Assembly: GCA_018970605.1 (NCBI GenBank)
Contig: JAGWWA010000005.1
Location: 1-61,751, forward strand
Source: Planctomycetota bacterium
GTDB taxonomy: Bacteria; Planctomycetota; Planctomycetia; Pirellulales; UBA1268
Length of the DNA: 61,751 nucleotides
Direction: 5' to 3'
Part shown: positions 45,401 through 52,641 of the stretch, piece by piece
How the letters are laid out: the number at the start of each line of letters is the position of its first letter
How positions within the stretch are numbered: the first letter of the stretch is position 1
Position numbers and translations under genes: made by a program
The notes under the pieces: generated by a model
The model's input: only the letters and a program-made list of their open reading frames with translations
The model's database searches: none
Told to the model about the DNA's origin: nothing

Positions 45401-46695
45401 CGGAGTATCCGGACATCGAGCTGCAGTTCTTCTTCTCCTGGGGCGACGAGTACGTCGTCTGGTCAAACTACCACAACCTCGTTCCATTCATGGACGGCGT
45501 GCTGGCGGGCATCCGTGACCCGGCCAGGATCGTGCACGCCTGGGAGAGCTCGTTCTGGTGGGGCCAGGCGCGGGCGATCCCTCCCGGCTCCAACTCGTTC
45601 ACCTTCTACGATGCCGACCGTGATCCGTACATCGGCGCCCGCGACTCGATTCGCAATGTCTGGCGGACCTATGCCCATGATCCCGCCAAATACGACGACT
45701 TCGTCGACGTGGGCATGGCGGCCTGGTTCGAGAGCGACCCCTGGAATCTCTGGCCGGGCTGGCCTAGCGGTTACCTCGGGGAGATCGTGCACGCGGGACG
45801 GTCGTCGTGGCCGAGCATGCCCTGGTCGAACGTATCCAACACACTGGCCTACTCCGACAAGTACGTCTGGACGTGGAGTGCCAACACGCACTACTCGGCG
45901 ACCTACGAGAATCTCAATCCGTTCCTCGCATCGGTCGCGAATCAGACGTTCAACACCGGCACCGAGGCGGTGGCGGCATTCACTGAGGAGTTCACCACCG
46001 ACCCGATGAAGCGGGGCTGGTATTTCGACTTCAGCTTCATGGACATCGGCCGCCGCCCCGCGCCCGACGAGGGCCCACCGCAACTCGTCCAAACAACCGA
46101 CGCGGTGGCCTATGCCTGGAACGCGGGAGCCGGGGGCGTGGATGTGCGAGCGAACTGGTCGCGCGGCGAGTTCGGTCAGATCGAGGGACTCATGGCCGCC
46201 CAGCGGCGGCGATACGTCAAGCCGGTGGAGCCCCTGACGCGTGGCGACGATATCCGGCTGGAGATGGATCTGTCGATATCCTCATTCGGAAGTGACGTGG
46301 CCAATCCGATCCTGGCCGGCCTCTTTCACTCGGCGGCGACGTCGTCGTCCCAGAGCCTGGCGGTGGAGATCGCTGATGCCTCGACGGCACGCGTGGTGGT
46401 GGCCGGTGACGGGACGCCCTGGTCGCTGGCCCTCCCTCTGGCCGCTCCACTCGAGGCCGGTCGAGCCTATCGAACCGTGCTCACCTACACAGCTGCAACG
46501 CGGCAGCTGTCCGTCGAGCTTCGCAGCGTGCCAGGCAACGCCGTGGTATCGCAGGCCACCGGGACGGTACCGATGACGGCCGGACCGTTCGTGCTCGACG
46601 AGGCAGGGATCGCCCAGCGGGAGGCCGCCTTCGCCACGCCCGCCGCCCGTGCCCACCGCTTCCGGCTCGACCGTTTCTCGCTGGCGCGGGGGTGA
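42478..46695 (+). CDS. LEPR-XLL multidomain protein with dockerin, discoidin and TIM-barrel-like regions, module 2 gene 4
   Basis: The 1405-aa product repeats the architecture of its module 1 partner: N-terminal tag EPLEHRRMLAV, beta region with identical DGTNYTVRNTNNVSVGTF, dockerin-like pair near residues 346-405 (DTNLDGVIDVLD and DANADGVVDVLD), lectin-like beta domain (HFMRLDLVRDP, FRGWNTARTSE), discoidin domain about 628-770, TIM-barrel-like region about 775-1165 with Asp937 and Glu939 in FIIDTEQY, FFFSWGDE and WTWSAN, and a final beta domain. It lacks the roughly 30-residue tail that ends the module 1 protein. Both copies are full length with conserved acidic positions, so both are probably functional. 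The phosphodiester glycosidase gene follows 4 nt after its stop. Confidence 0.85.
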   Translation: MRRHRKHRRQETAHLAQAASIEPLEHRRMLAVQASLVSGELRISFTPSSTIPEQVARLTSDGTNYTVRNTNNVSVGTFSAVTTTAISAAGSTGNDRLELPATGSQPIADPLTVASTIETVVIAKAVTPSSGGLDIGSQMITLAADVVTPGSQTYAGNVTLQAAAATRTTGAGSRVRFEGVVSGGEGTSLVIDSAGPSVLLGGLGGTARLVKRGAGRLEVTNVGTFASGAAVEGGEVVVRQASGLGSAPLAIGDIGQMRLDVGTSRPRVAGLSLAEGGRLDVGAGGVQVAAGGFDLAAVRQWLARGRGDGGWNGQSGIMSTTAAATSNRSVGYAVNVDGSLSIAFAAAGDTNLDGVIDVLDASNLIASGSFDSGANAGWSDGDANADGVVDVLDIADLLGTSLFDQGGYLPTTVSTKGLVETWEQAATSRLPASGWVLQTGTLGTVAQQDARGAGRKYAIAANQSSRLMRPVSLSGLDHVVVQGWFSDSTGSNRGMLGLASFPTVADAALVRMGATAKSTYRIEYVDPAQPGVITEVDTGLAAEAGWHFMRLDLVRDPANPVSWQATFRGWNTARTSEVKKMFSWAFDPAQVRWATLGSAVASTAATAWDDVRVGSLAEVGPPPALPMPRVNVVASASSSIPGWEPAKFVDADDNTVYSSNGHGPNSTMTEWAAIDLGAIHGVGSLAIAPRSGGWCFPVDYEIQSSADMTTWTTVPGQVHVGQERPEGVVTHTFSMPVQARGLRVYATRLSPDGSGNHYLQIARLEVPRFKLDTQPWVSPVELRGKSLNSTGIFSNTQFGSDVAPTPRFLAQHPDYLANHPFDGVTVPLIIDPNYLKSQGIVSSADVAFQWIGMSSLPIPWSAVSQSVAYLKQVNWGKVTDNFMWYGVQNITNDSWEDGDTPHWVDPASATDWSVVVANAAVAARAAREGGLKGFIIDTEQYTRYPGGARPEYPFGLGTAATWRERGRQWIEAVQAEYPDIELQFFFSWGDEYVVWSNYHNLVPFMDGVLAGIRDPARIVHAWESSFWWGQARAIPPGSNSFTFYDADRDPYIGARDSIRNVWRTYAHDPAKYDDFVDVGMAAWFESDPWNLWPGWPSGYLGEIVHAGRSSWPSMPWSNVSNTLAYSDKYVWTWSANTHYSATYENLNPFLASVANQTFNTGTEAVAAFTEEFTTDPMKRGWYFDFSFMDIGRRPAPDEGPPQLVQTTDAVAYAWNAGAGGVDVRANWSRGEFGQIEGLMAAQRRRYVKPVEPLTRGDDIRLEMDLSISSFGSDVANPILAGLFHSAATSSSQSLAVEIADASTARVVVAGDGTPWSLALPLAAPLEAGRAYRTVLTYTAATRQLSVELRSVPGNAVVSQATGTVPMTAGPFVLDEAGIAQREAAFATPAARAHRFRLDRFSLARG

Positions 46696-46699
46696 CGCC

Positions 46700-48547
46700 A
46701 TGCGGTGCAGCGCCGGCGTTCGAGCGGTCGTGATCGCGGCCTGCGGCCTGGCCGCGGCTCCGCAGGCGGCCGAAACTAGGACGGTATCGAGGCCCTTTCT
46801 CGGCGTGACGCACACGCGGATCGACACGACGGTTCCCCGCAAGCTGGTGATGAACCTCGTCGAGATCGACCTCACGGTCCCGGGAATCGGCTTTGCCGTG
46901 ACGCCGTCCAACGGCGCCGCCGCAGGGGAGACGGTGGGCCGCACCACGCGGCAGTTTCTCGCCGACCAGGCCGTTCAGGTCGCGATCAACGGTGGATTCT
47001 CCGCCTGGGCAAGCGGATCCAACTACAACGTCGAGGGACTGGCGGCACGACAGGGCGTCGTCTACTCGGAGTTTCAGGAGTTCCGCACGTTCGCGCTCAA
47101 CATCTCCGCCGACAACATCGCCACGATCATCCGGGCCACCGGCACCAGCGGTACGACCCATTCGCCGGTGACGACGCTGTACAACACCTTGGCCGGCGAG
47201 GCACGGCTGCTCCGTGACGGGGCGATCATCAACTACGCCAATGAGACGCTGCATCCGCGCACCGGCGTGGGCCTGAGCGCCGACGCCACGCGGCTCTTCC
47301 TGATGACGATCGACGGTCGCAACGCCGGCCACAGCCTGGGTGTGACCCGGCCCGAACTGGCGGACCTGATGCGGATCAACGGCGTCCACAACGCGATCAA
47401 CCTCGACGGCGGCGGATCGACCACGCTGGTCTTCGCCGACCCGGTCGCCCGCCTCGTCAACGTGCCGGTCGGTGTCAACGACGTGCCGGGCACGGAGCGG
47501 GTGGTGGGCAGCAACTTCGGCGTGTTCGCCCTGCCGATGCCCGCACCGGCCGCGATCACGCTGAACGTCACCAGCGGCACCCAGACGCAGTGGCAGGCAG
47601 GCCAGCCCCTGCTCGTCAATGCGCTCTCGCTCACGAAGACCGGCGCAGGGACGCTGCTCCTCGATCAGGCGAACACCTTCACCGGATCGACCACCCTCAC
47701 GGCAGGCACCGTGCGACTGACCCATGCCCGGGGCCTGGCCGCCAGTCCGGTCACGATCCGATCCGGCGCGACGCTGGCTGCCGCTTCCGGCGTGAGGCCG
47801 AGCATCCCCAGTGTGGCGGTCACTGGAGGCACGCTCGATGTTGCAGACCTGACGATCGGGGGCACGGCCGGCGTCGGCGCGGTCACCGTCTCGAGCGGTT
47901 CGATCGCGGCGAGTGCCGGCATCACGCTGCTCGCCGGCGGGCGGCTCTCGCTGCCGGCGACGGAACGACGCGGCTTTCTGTTGTCGTCGCTCGCCATCGA
48001 TGAATCACCTTCCGGCGGCCTGCTCGACATCGGCACGAGCATGGTTACGGTGCCGGCGGGCGGAATGACGGCCGGCGAACTCGTGGCCGACATCGTCGCG
48101 GGCCGCGGCACAGGCTCCATACACGGCACCGCGGGCATCGCCTCGTCGGCCGCTCGGGGCGACCTCCGGATCGGCTGGCTGACCGCGGGTGACGGCTCGC
48201 TCTCCTTCGCCCTGGCGGCTGCTGGCGATACCACGCTCGACGGCGTCATCGACGTGCTCGATGTGGCCACACTGCTCTCCACGGGCCGGTTCGACAGCGG
48301 ACAGGCGACGGGCTGGGGGGAAGGAGACTTCACCTACGACGGTGTGGTCGACATCCTCGATGTCACCGAGATGCTGTCGGCCGGCCTGTTTGACACCGGC
48401 GACTATCTGCCTGCCTCATTCTCGCCGGTGTCGGTCCCGGAACCGGCATCCACCGGCTGGCTGGCCGTGGTGGCCGCCATCGCAGCCCGCCCCCTCGTCC
48501 GACAGCTCACGGCAACGCGTCGGCGTCACCCCCGCGTCCAGGCGTGA
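46700..48547 (+). CDS. NAGPA-type phosphodiester glycosidase with beta-strand repeat, dockerin and PEP-CTERM
   Basis: The 615-aa product has a signal peptide ending near AAPQAAET, then a phosphodiester glycosidase domain (DUF2233/NAGPA, about residues 25-280) with INGGFSAW near 97, HPRTGVGLSAD, and the diagnostic NLDGGGSTTL near 235. The family removes sugars linked through phosphodiesters. After it come a strand repeat (LLLDQANTFTGSTTLTAGT), the same GWxxxGDGS cassette as in the module proteins, a dockerin-like pair near 508-570 (DTTLDGVIDVLD, DFTYDGVVDILD) and a PEP-CTERM end (VPEPASTGWL). It starts 4 nt after module 2 and so is likely co-expressed with it; module 1 has no such partner. Its end overlaps the convergent aldehyde dehydrogenase gene by 22 nt. 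Confidence 0.88.
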   Translation: MRCSAGVRAVVIAACGLAAAPQAAETRTVSRPFLGVTHTRIDTTVPRKLVMNLVEIDLTVPGIGFAVTPSNGAAAGETVGRTTRQFLADQAVQVAINGGFSAWASGSNYNVEGLAARQGVVYSEFQEFRTFALNISADNIATIIRATGTSGTTHSPVTTLYNTLAGEARLLRDGAIINYANETLHPRTGVGLSADATRLFLMTIDGRNAGHSLGVTRPELADLMRINGVHNAINLDGGGSTTLVFADPVARLVNVPVGVNDVPGTERVVGSNFGVFALPMPAPAAITLNVTSGTQTQWQAGQPLLVNALSLTKTGAGTLLLDQANTFTGSTTLTAGTVRLTHARGLAASPVTIRSGATLAAASGVRPSIPSVAVTGGTLDVADLTIGGTAGVGAVTVSSGSIAASAGITLLAGGRLSLPATERRGFLLSSLAIDESPSGGLLDIGTSMVTVPAGGMTAGELVADIVAGRGTGSIHGTAGIASSAARGDLRIGWLTAGDGSLSFALAAAGDTTLDGVIDVLDVATLLSTGRFDSGQATGWGEGDFTYDGVVDILDVTEMLSAGLFDTGDYLPASFSPVSVPEPASTGWLAVVAAIAARPLVRQLTATRRRHPRVQA

Positions 48548-50097
48548 TCGACGTAGCGCCACGGACATCCCGGCGGCACGCCATCACGGACGAGCTCCGG
48601 AAGCCGGCTTTCCGTCCAACCGTCGTAACACACCCTGCGGGCGAAGCGGAGGATGGTCCATGGAAATCCCACGGCCGAGAAGAAGGGAGGACCCGCCGAC
48701 GGCCACGGGCCGCCGTGCTGCATCGACGGCACGACACCGAGGCCCGTCGGCATCCGGTTCTCGACGATGCGTCCGGCCCGCTCCACCAAGAGCGGCACCA
48801 CGACCGAAAACGCGGCATCGTCACGGCCATCCTTCGCCGCATAGAGGCTCGCCCCCAGCGAGCCGTGCACGCAGGCCACCGCCTGCATGAGTTGATTGAG
48901 CGAATCACAGACGACGAGCAGCGTGGAATTGCCGAAGGCCTCGACGAGGAACGCCTCCGGACGCGAGAGCAGGTCGCGGCCCGAAACCTCCAGGAGCACG
49001 GGCACGTGGCTGGCAGGCCCCGACGCCGACACCGTTCCCGCCAGCCGCCGCGCCCCGGCGACCTCGAGCCCGCCGATTGCGGCCACCAGCCGATCGCACC
49101 CGGCGGGGCCGAGCAGCACCTGCGAACCGATGGCGGCGAACCGTTCCGCGACGGCGGCGGTGAAGGCCCGTCCGGCATCATCGCCCATGAGAAACACCAC
49201 CCCCGGCTTCGTGCAGAACTGACCCGCCGAGCCCGTCACGCTGGCGGTGAGTTCGTCGGCAATCGTCTCGACCCGCTCCGCGACGGCGCCGGGCAGAAGC
49301 ACGACCGGATTCACGCTTCCCATCTCCACCCAGATCACGCGACCCGCGGCACTCGCCGCCCGAAAGAGTTTCTCGCCGGCGTGCTGGCTGCCCGTGAAGC
49401 CGGTGGCACCAACGCGAGGATCGGCGACGAGCCGTTCGCCGTCGGCCGGATCGAGTCCGTGGAGGAGCTGGACCGTCGCCGCGGGCAGGCCGGTCTCCTC
49501 CAGGGCCGTGAGGGCCTCCGTCGCAGCCAGCCTCGACACCGATGGATGCCCCTCGTGGGCCTTGGCGAGCACGGGATTGCCCGCGGCGATCGCCGCGGCG
49601 AAGTCGCCGCCAGTGACGGCGCCATAGGCGAACGGGAAGTTGGCCGGCGGAAACACGACCACCGGCCCGAGCCCGTGCGCGGCGGAGCGGATGTTCTTCG
49701 CGTGGTCGATCATCGCCATCCGCCACGTGCCCTCCCGGGCGGCCGCGGCGGCCTGCCGCAGCTGGTCGAGTGTCCGCGGCATTTCCACGTCGGCCAGCCG
49801 CGGCTTCACCGCCAAGCCGGTCTCCGCATGGGCAAGGGCCACGAGATCGGCTGCCCGGGCCTCGATCCGGGCGGCATACCGTTCCAGGAACGCCGCGATC
49901 GCGGCGCCGGGGAGGCGGGCGAGATCCCGCGCCGCGCCGGTCGCCGCGTCGAGCGCCGCGTCCACGTCACTCCAGCCGCTCACCGGCCATTCGACCTCGA
50001 AGGGCATGCCGGTCGCGGGGGCGATCGCCCGATAGGTGCGACGAGCGGCGGCCGGCCGCCAGGCCCCGGCGACGAGGATCGGTTCAACGACTGTCAT
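48526..50097 (-). CDS. Aldehyde dehydrogenase (2,5-dioxovalerate/alpha-ketoglutaric semialdehyde type)
   Basis: The 523-aa product belongs to the NADP+-dependent KGSADH branch of the aldehyde dehydrogenases. It has FPPANFPFAYGAVTGGDF (the cofactor-site region with the branch-typical GGD), GFTGSQHAGEKLF, catalytic Glu258 in WVEMGSVNP and nucleophile Cys295 in AGQFCTKPG. In this branch the product is 2-oxoglutarate from uronate, hydroxyproline or pentose oxidation pathways. The start at 50097 follows GGGAG by 6 nt. It is divergent from pepP across 118 nt. It overlaps the glycosidase gene tail-to-tail, which limits separate termination. A role with the sugar-oxidation genes at 58-61 kb is possible but not shown. 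Confidence 0.9.
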   Translation of the reverse strand: MTVVEPILVAGAWRPAAARRTYRAIAPATGMPFEVEWPVSGWSDVDAALDAATGAARDLARLPGAAIAAFLERYAARIEARAADLVALAHAETGLAVKPRLADVEMPRTLDQLRQAAAAAREGTWRMAMIDHAKNIRSAAHGLGPVVVFPPANFPFAYGAVTGGDFAAAIAAGNPVLAKAHEGHPSVSRLAATEALTALEETGLPAATVQLLHGLDPADGERLVADPRVGATGFTGSQHAGEKLFRAASAAGRVIWVEMGSVNPVVLLPGAVAERVETIADELTASVTGSAGQFCTKPGVVFLMGDDAGRAFTAAVAERFAAIGSQVLLGPAGCDRLVAAIGGLEVAGARRLAGTVSASGPASHVPVLLEVSGRDLLSRPEAFLVEAFGNSTLLVVCDSLNQLMQAVACVHGSLGASLYAAKDGRDDAAFSVVVPLLVERAGRIVENRMPTGLGVVPSMQHGGPWPSAGPPFFSAVGFPWTILRFARRVCYDGWTESRLPELVRDGVPPGCPWRYVDHAWTRG

Positions 50098-50215
50098 CGG
50101 TGGCTCCCGAGGTTGGAAAACGTCTGCCCGCGTCGGGCTCGAAGTCTACCGGCCGACTCGCCTTGCGACCGCCACCGAAACCCCGACAATGTCGGCCACA
50201 TCACCGGGAGCACGC

Positions 50216-51526
50216 ATGCGACACGCGCCGATCGACCCCGCCCTGTTCATCGCCAACCGCCGCCGCCTCGTGCAGCAGCTGCCCCCCGGGGCGGTCGCCA
50301 TCCTCCATGCGGCCGACATCATGCCCACCAACGGCGACGGCACGCTCCGGCTCCATCCGGCAGGCGACCTCTTCTGGGCCAGCGGCATCGAGCAGGAGGA
50401 GAGCCTGCTCGTGCTCGCTCCCTCGGCAACCGACCCGGCGAACCGCGAGATCCTCTTCGTCCGGCAGCCGAGCGAGCACCTCGCCACCTGGGAGGGACAG
50501 AAGCTCACGAAGGAGCGGGCCACGCAGATCTCCGGCATCGCGAAAGTCCGCTGGACCTCCGACCTGCCGTCGGTGCTCCATGGGCTGCTCTGCGAGTGCT
50601 CGGTGGTGTTTCTCAACGCCAACGAGCATGAACGGGCCGTGATCGAGGTCGAGAGCCGTGACGTGCGGATGGCGCGGGAACTCATCTCGCGGTATCCGCT
50701 CCACCGCTACGAGCGGCTCGCCCCGCTCCTGCGGAAGCTGCGGGCCGTGAAATCGCCGGCCGAAGTGGCGCTCATCCGCCGTGCGGCCGACATCACCGGC
50801 GCAGGACTCGAGCGCATGGTGGCGGCACTGCGTCCCGGCGTGATGGAATACGAACTGGAGGCGGAACTCGCCGCTGAGTTCATCCGCCGCCGCGCCCGCA
50901 TGGCGTACGAGCCGATCATCGGCTCCGGCCGCAACGCCTGCGTGCTCCACTACCTCGACAACGACCAGCCGTGCGACGACGGCGAACTGGTGCTGGTCGA
51001 CGTCGGGGCGTCGTATGCCAACTATGCCAGCGACCTGACGCGAACCTATCCGGTGAACGGCCGCTTCACGCCACGCCAGCGGGCCGTCTACGACGCCGTG
51101 CTCCGCGTGCTGCGGTCGTCGATCGCCCGCACGACGGTGGGCACGAAACTCCGCGAGTGGAAGCGCGCCGCCCAGGTCGACATGGCGGCGGAGCTCGTGA
51201 AACTCGGCCTGATCACGGCCGACGACGCCGCGAAGGACTCTCCCGAGGAGCCTGCCTGCCGGAGGTACTTCATGCACGGCCTCGGCCACTCGCTCGGCCT
51301 CGGCGTCCACGACATGTCCCCGATCGACGGCCCGCTCGAGGCGGGCTGGGTGATGACCGTCGAGCCAGGCATCTACATTCCCGAGGAGGGGCTCGCCGTG
51401 CGGCTGGAAAACGACGTGCTGGTGACCGAAAACGGCCCCGTCGACCTCACGAGCCACGTGGCGATCGAACCCGACGAGATCGAGCGGCTGATGGCCCGCC
51501 CACGGACCGGCGGCGGGCGGGTATGA
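50216..51526 (+). CDS. pepP: Xaa-Pro aminopeptidase (PepP/M24B)
   Basis: The 436-aa product has the length and order of E. coli PepP: an N-terminal AMP_N domain (about 1-170; RRRLVQQLPPGAVAIL, FWASGIEQEESLLVL) and a pita-bread M24 domain. The metal ligands are in place: Asp262 and Asp273 in VDVGASYANYASDLTRT, His358 in HGLGHSLGLGVHD, Glu383 in TVEPGIYIP and Glu398 in RLENDVLV. It removes the N-terminal residue ahead of proline and should be cytosolic. The start at 50216 has GGGAG with 5-nt spacing; the frame is open to 50036, across the divergent promoter. A TATGAT that overlaps its stop (51521-51526) could serve as the -10 of the following FKBP gene. Confidence 0.93.
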   Translation: MRHAPIDPALFIANRRRLVQQLPPGAVAILHAADIMPTNGDGTLRLHPAGDLFWASGIEQEESLLVLAPSATDPANREILFVRQPSEHLATWEGQKLTKERATQISGIAKVRWTSDLPSVLHGLLCECSVVFLNANEHERAVIEVESRDVRMARELISRYPLHRYERLAPLLRKLRAVKSPAEVALIRRAADITGAGLERMVAALRPGVMEYELEAELAAEFIRRRARMAYEPIIGSGRNACVLHYLDNDQPCDDGELVLVDVGASYANYASDLTRTYPVNGRFTPRQRAVYDAVLRVLRSSIARTTVGTKLREWKRAAQVDMAAELVKLGLITADDAAKDSPEEPACRRYFMHGLGHSLGLGVHDMSPIDGPLEAGWVMTVEPGIYIPEEGLAVRLENDVLVTENGPVDLTSHVAIEPDEIERLMARPRTGGGRV

Positions 51527-51561
51527 TGCCGCGACGATTTTCCTCTGCAGGAGTCATCACC

Positions 51562-52032
51562 ATGCGCACTCGTCGTGCTTTCGCGTGTCTCACCCTTCTC
51601 ACCCTTCTCACCATGGAGTTCACCGTGGCCCAGGACGTTCCCCACCCGACGCTGCCCAAGGGGGCCGGCACGATCGACGCCGACGCTCCCAAGACGTTCA
51701 CCACCACCCCTTCGGGGCTCCAGTACCGGGTGCTGCGCAAGGGAACCGGCGCGAATCCCAAGGCGACGAACCGCGTGAAGGTTCACTACCACGGCTGGCT
51801 CGACAGCGGAAAGGTCTTCGACAGCTCCTACCAGCGTGGGGAATCGATCGACTTCGGCCTCAACCAGGTGATTCCCGGATGGACCGAGGGAATGCAGCTC
51901 GTCGGCCAAGGCGGCATGATCGAACTCGTGATCCCGAGCGACCTCGGCTACGGAAAGCGCGGCACTCCCGGCGGCCCGATCCCCCCGGACGCCACGCTGC
52001 ACTTCCTCGTCGAACTGCTCGACGTGAAGTAA
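51562..52032 (+). CDS. Exported FKBP-type peptidyl-prolyl cis-trans isomerase
   Basis: The 156-aa product has a signal peptide (FACLTLLTLLTMEFTVAQD) followed by a single FKBP domain: TPSGLQYRVLRKGTG, VKVHYHGWLDSGKVFDSSY, FGLNQVIPGWTEGMQLV, LVIPSDLGYGKRG and LHFLVELLDVK. It should speed prolyl isomerisation of exported proteins. The start at 51562 has AGGAG 8 nt upstream. An open frame continues to 50971 but is a shadow of pepP. It lies 35 nt after pepP on the same strand and may be co-transcribed or use the TATGAT at 51521. The gene-free repeat spacer follows. Confidence 0.93.
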   Translation: MRTRRAFACLTLLTLLTMEFTVAQDVPHPTLPKGAGTIDADAPKTFTTTPSGLQYRVLRKGTGANPKATNRVKVHYHGWLDSGKVFDSSYQRGESIDFGLNQVIPGWTEGMQLVGQGGMIELVIPSDLGYGKRGTPGGPIPPDATLHFLVELLDVK

Positions 52033-52201
52033 GACGGTTCACACGCGATCCTCGTGCGGCCGCCGTCCAAGCCCAACGCCGTGAGGCGTGGGGCGAACCA
52101 CCGCACGACGCGGCGTCCAGCGTGATTGGCCCGCGGCCTTACGGCCGGTCGGCTTGCACCTGCAGTACACTCGAGCGCGAAGAGCAAGTGGGGGCCGTAT
52201 A

Positions 52202-52394
52202 ATACGCGTCACACGTGATCCTCGTGCGTTTTCCACGGAACCCTCAAAGCCCGGAGCGCAAGCGACGGGAACGGCTCCGCGGATCGGCACGCATCGTTCG
52301 CCGCCGCCACGCTTGATCCCCTCGCTCCTGCTCGGGGCTTCCTGGCGGAGTGACGCCGCCGCAGGAACGCCTCAGGATCACGTGTGACGCGTAT
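52202..52394. mobile_element. MITE-like 193-bp element with perfect 21-bp terminal inverted repeats
   Basis: 52202-52222 is the exact reverse complement of 52374-52394. Each end contains ACGCGT and CACGTG palindromes. There is no coding capacity inside. A related left end lies at 52039-52058. A clear target-site duplication is not visible, so a structured RNA or a recombination by-product remains possible. Confidence 0.5.
52314..52340. repeat. Dispersed intergenic repeat, copy B
   Basis: Differs at one of 27 positions from 4846-4872. It lies inside the 52202-52394 element, which suggests the 4.8-kb copy is a trace of a related element. Confidence 0.7.
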
Positions 52395-52641
52395 AAGAGA
52401 CCCTCGGCCTTGACGAGGACGCATCATCCGGGCCGAGCGGCCCAGGACAGCAGGCGCAACTACCCCGCACGTTGCACGGGTTCGTCCGCCGCTCGGCCTT
52501 CTTGAAGGCGGCGGGGTCGTGGCGACGCGGTCCGCCAGGGCACAAATCCTCAAGGCGTCCGTGCATCTTCTCATGGACGGCGGTCGGAGAGGGCGGGATA
52601 CTGGGGTTTTGCTCCCGGGGTCTCGCGGAAACCTTTTCGTC

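Larger units (their letters stand above)
52033..52641. other. Gene-free spacer with repeats
   Basis: I see no gene here. The 609 nt contain a 20-nt block at 52039-52058 that recurs at 52209-52228 (19 of 20 identical), a MITE-like element with 21-bp terminal inverted repeats (52202-52394), the AGCCCGGAGCGCAAGCGACG-type sequence common in planctomycete spacers (52250-52270), and a block shared with 4846-4872. The leader of the following Gfo/Idh gene occupies the last 200 nt or so. Confidence 0.6.
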
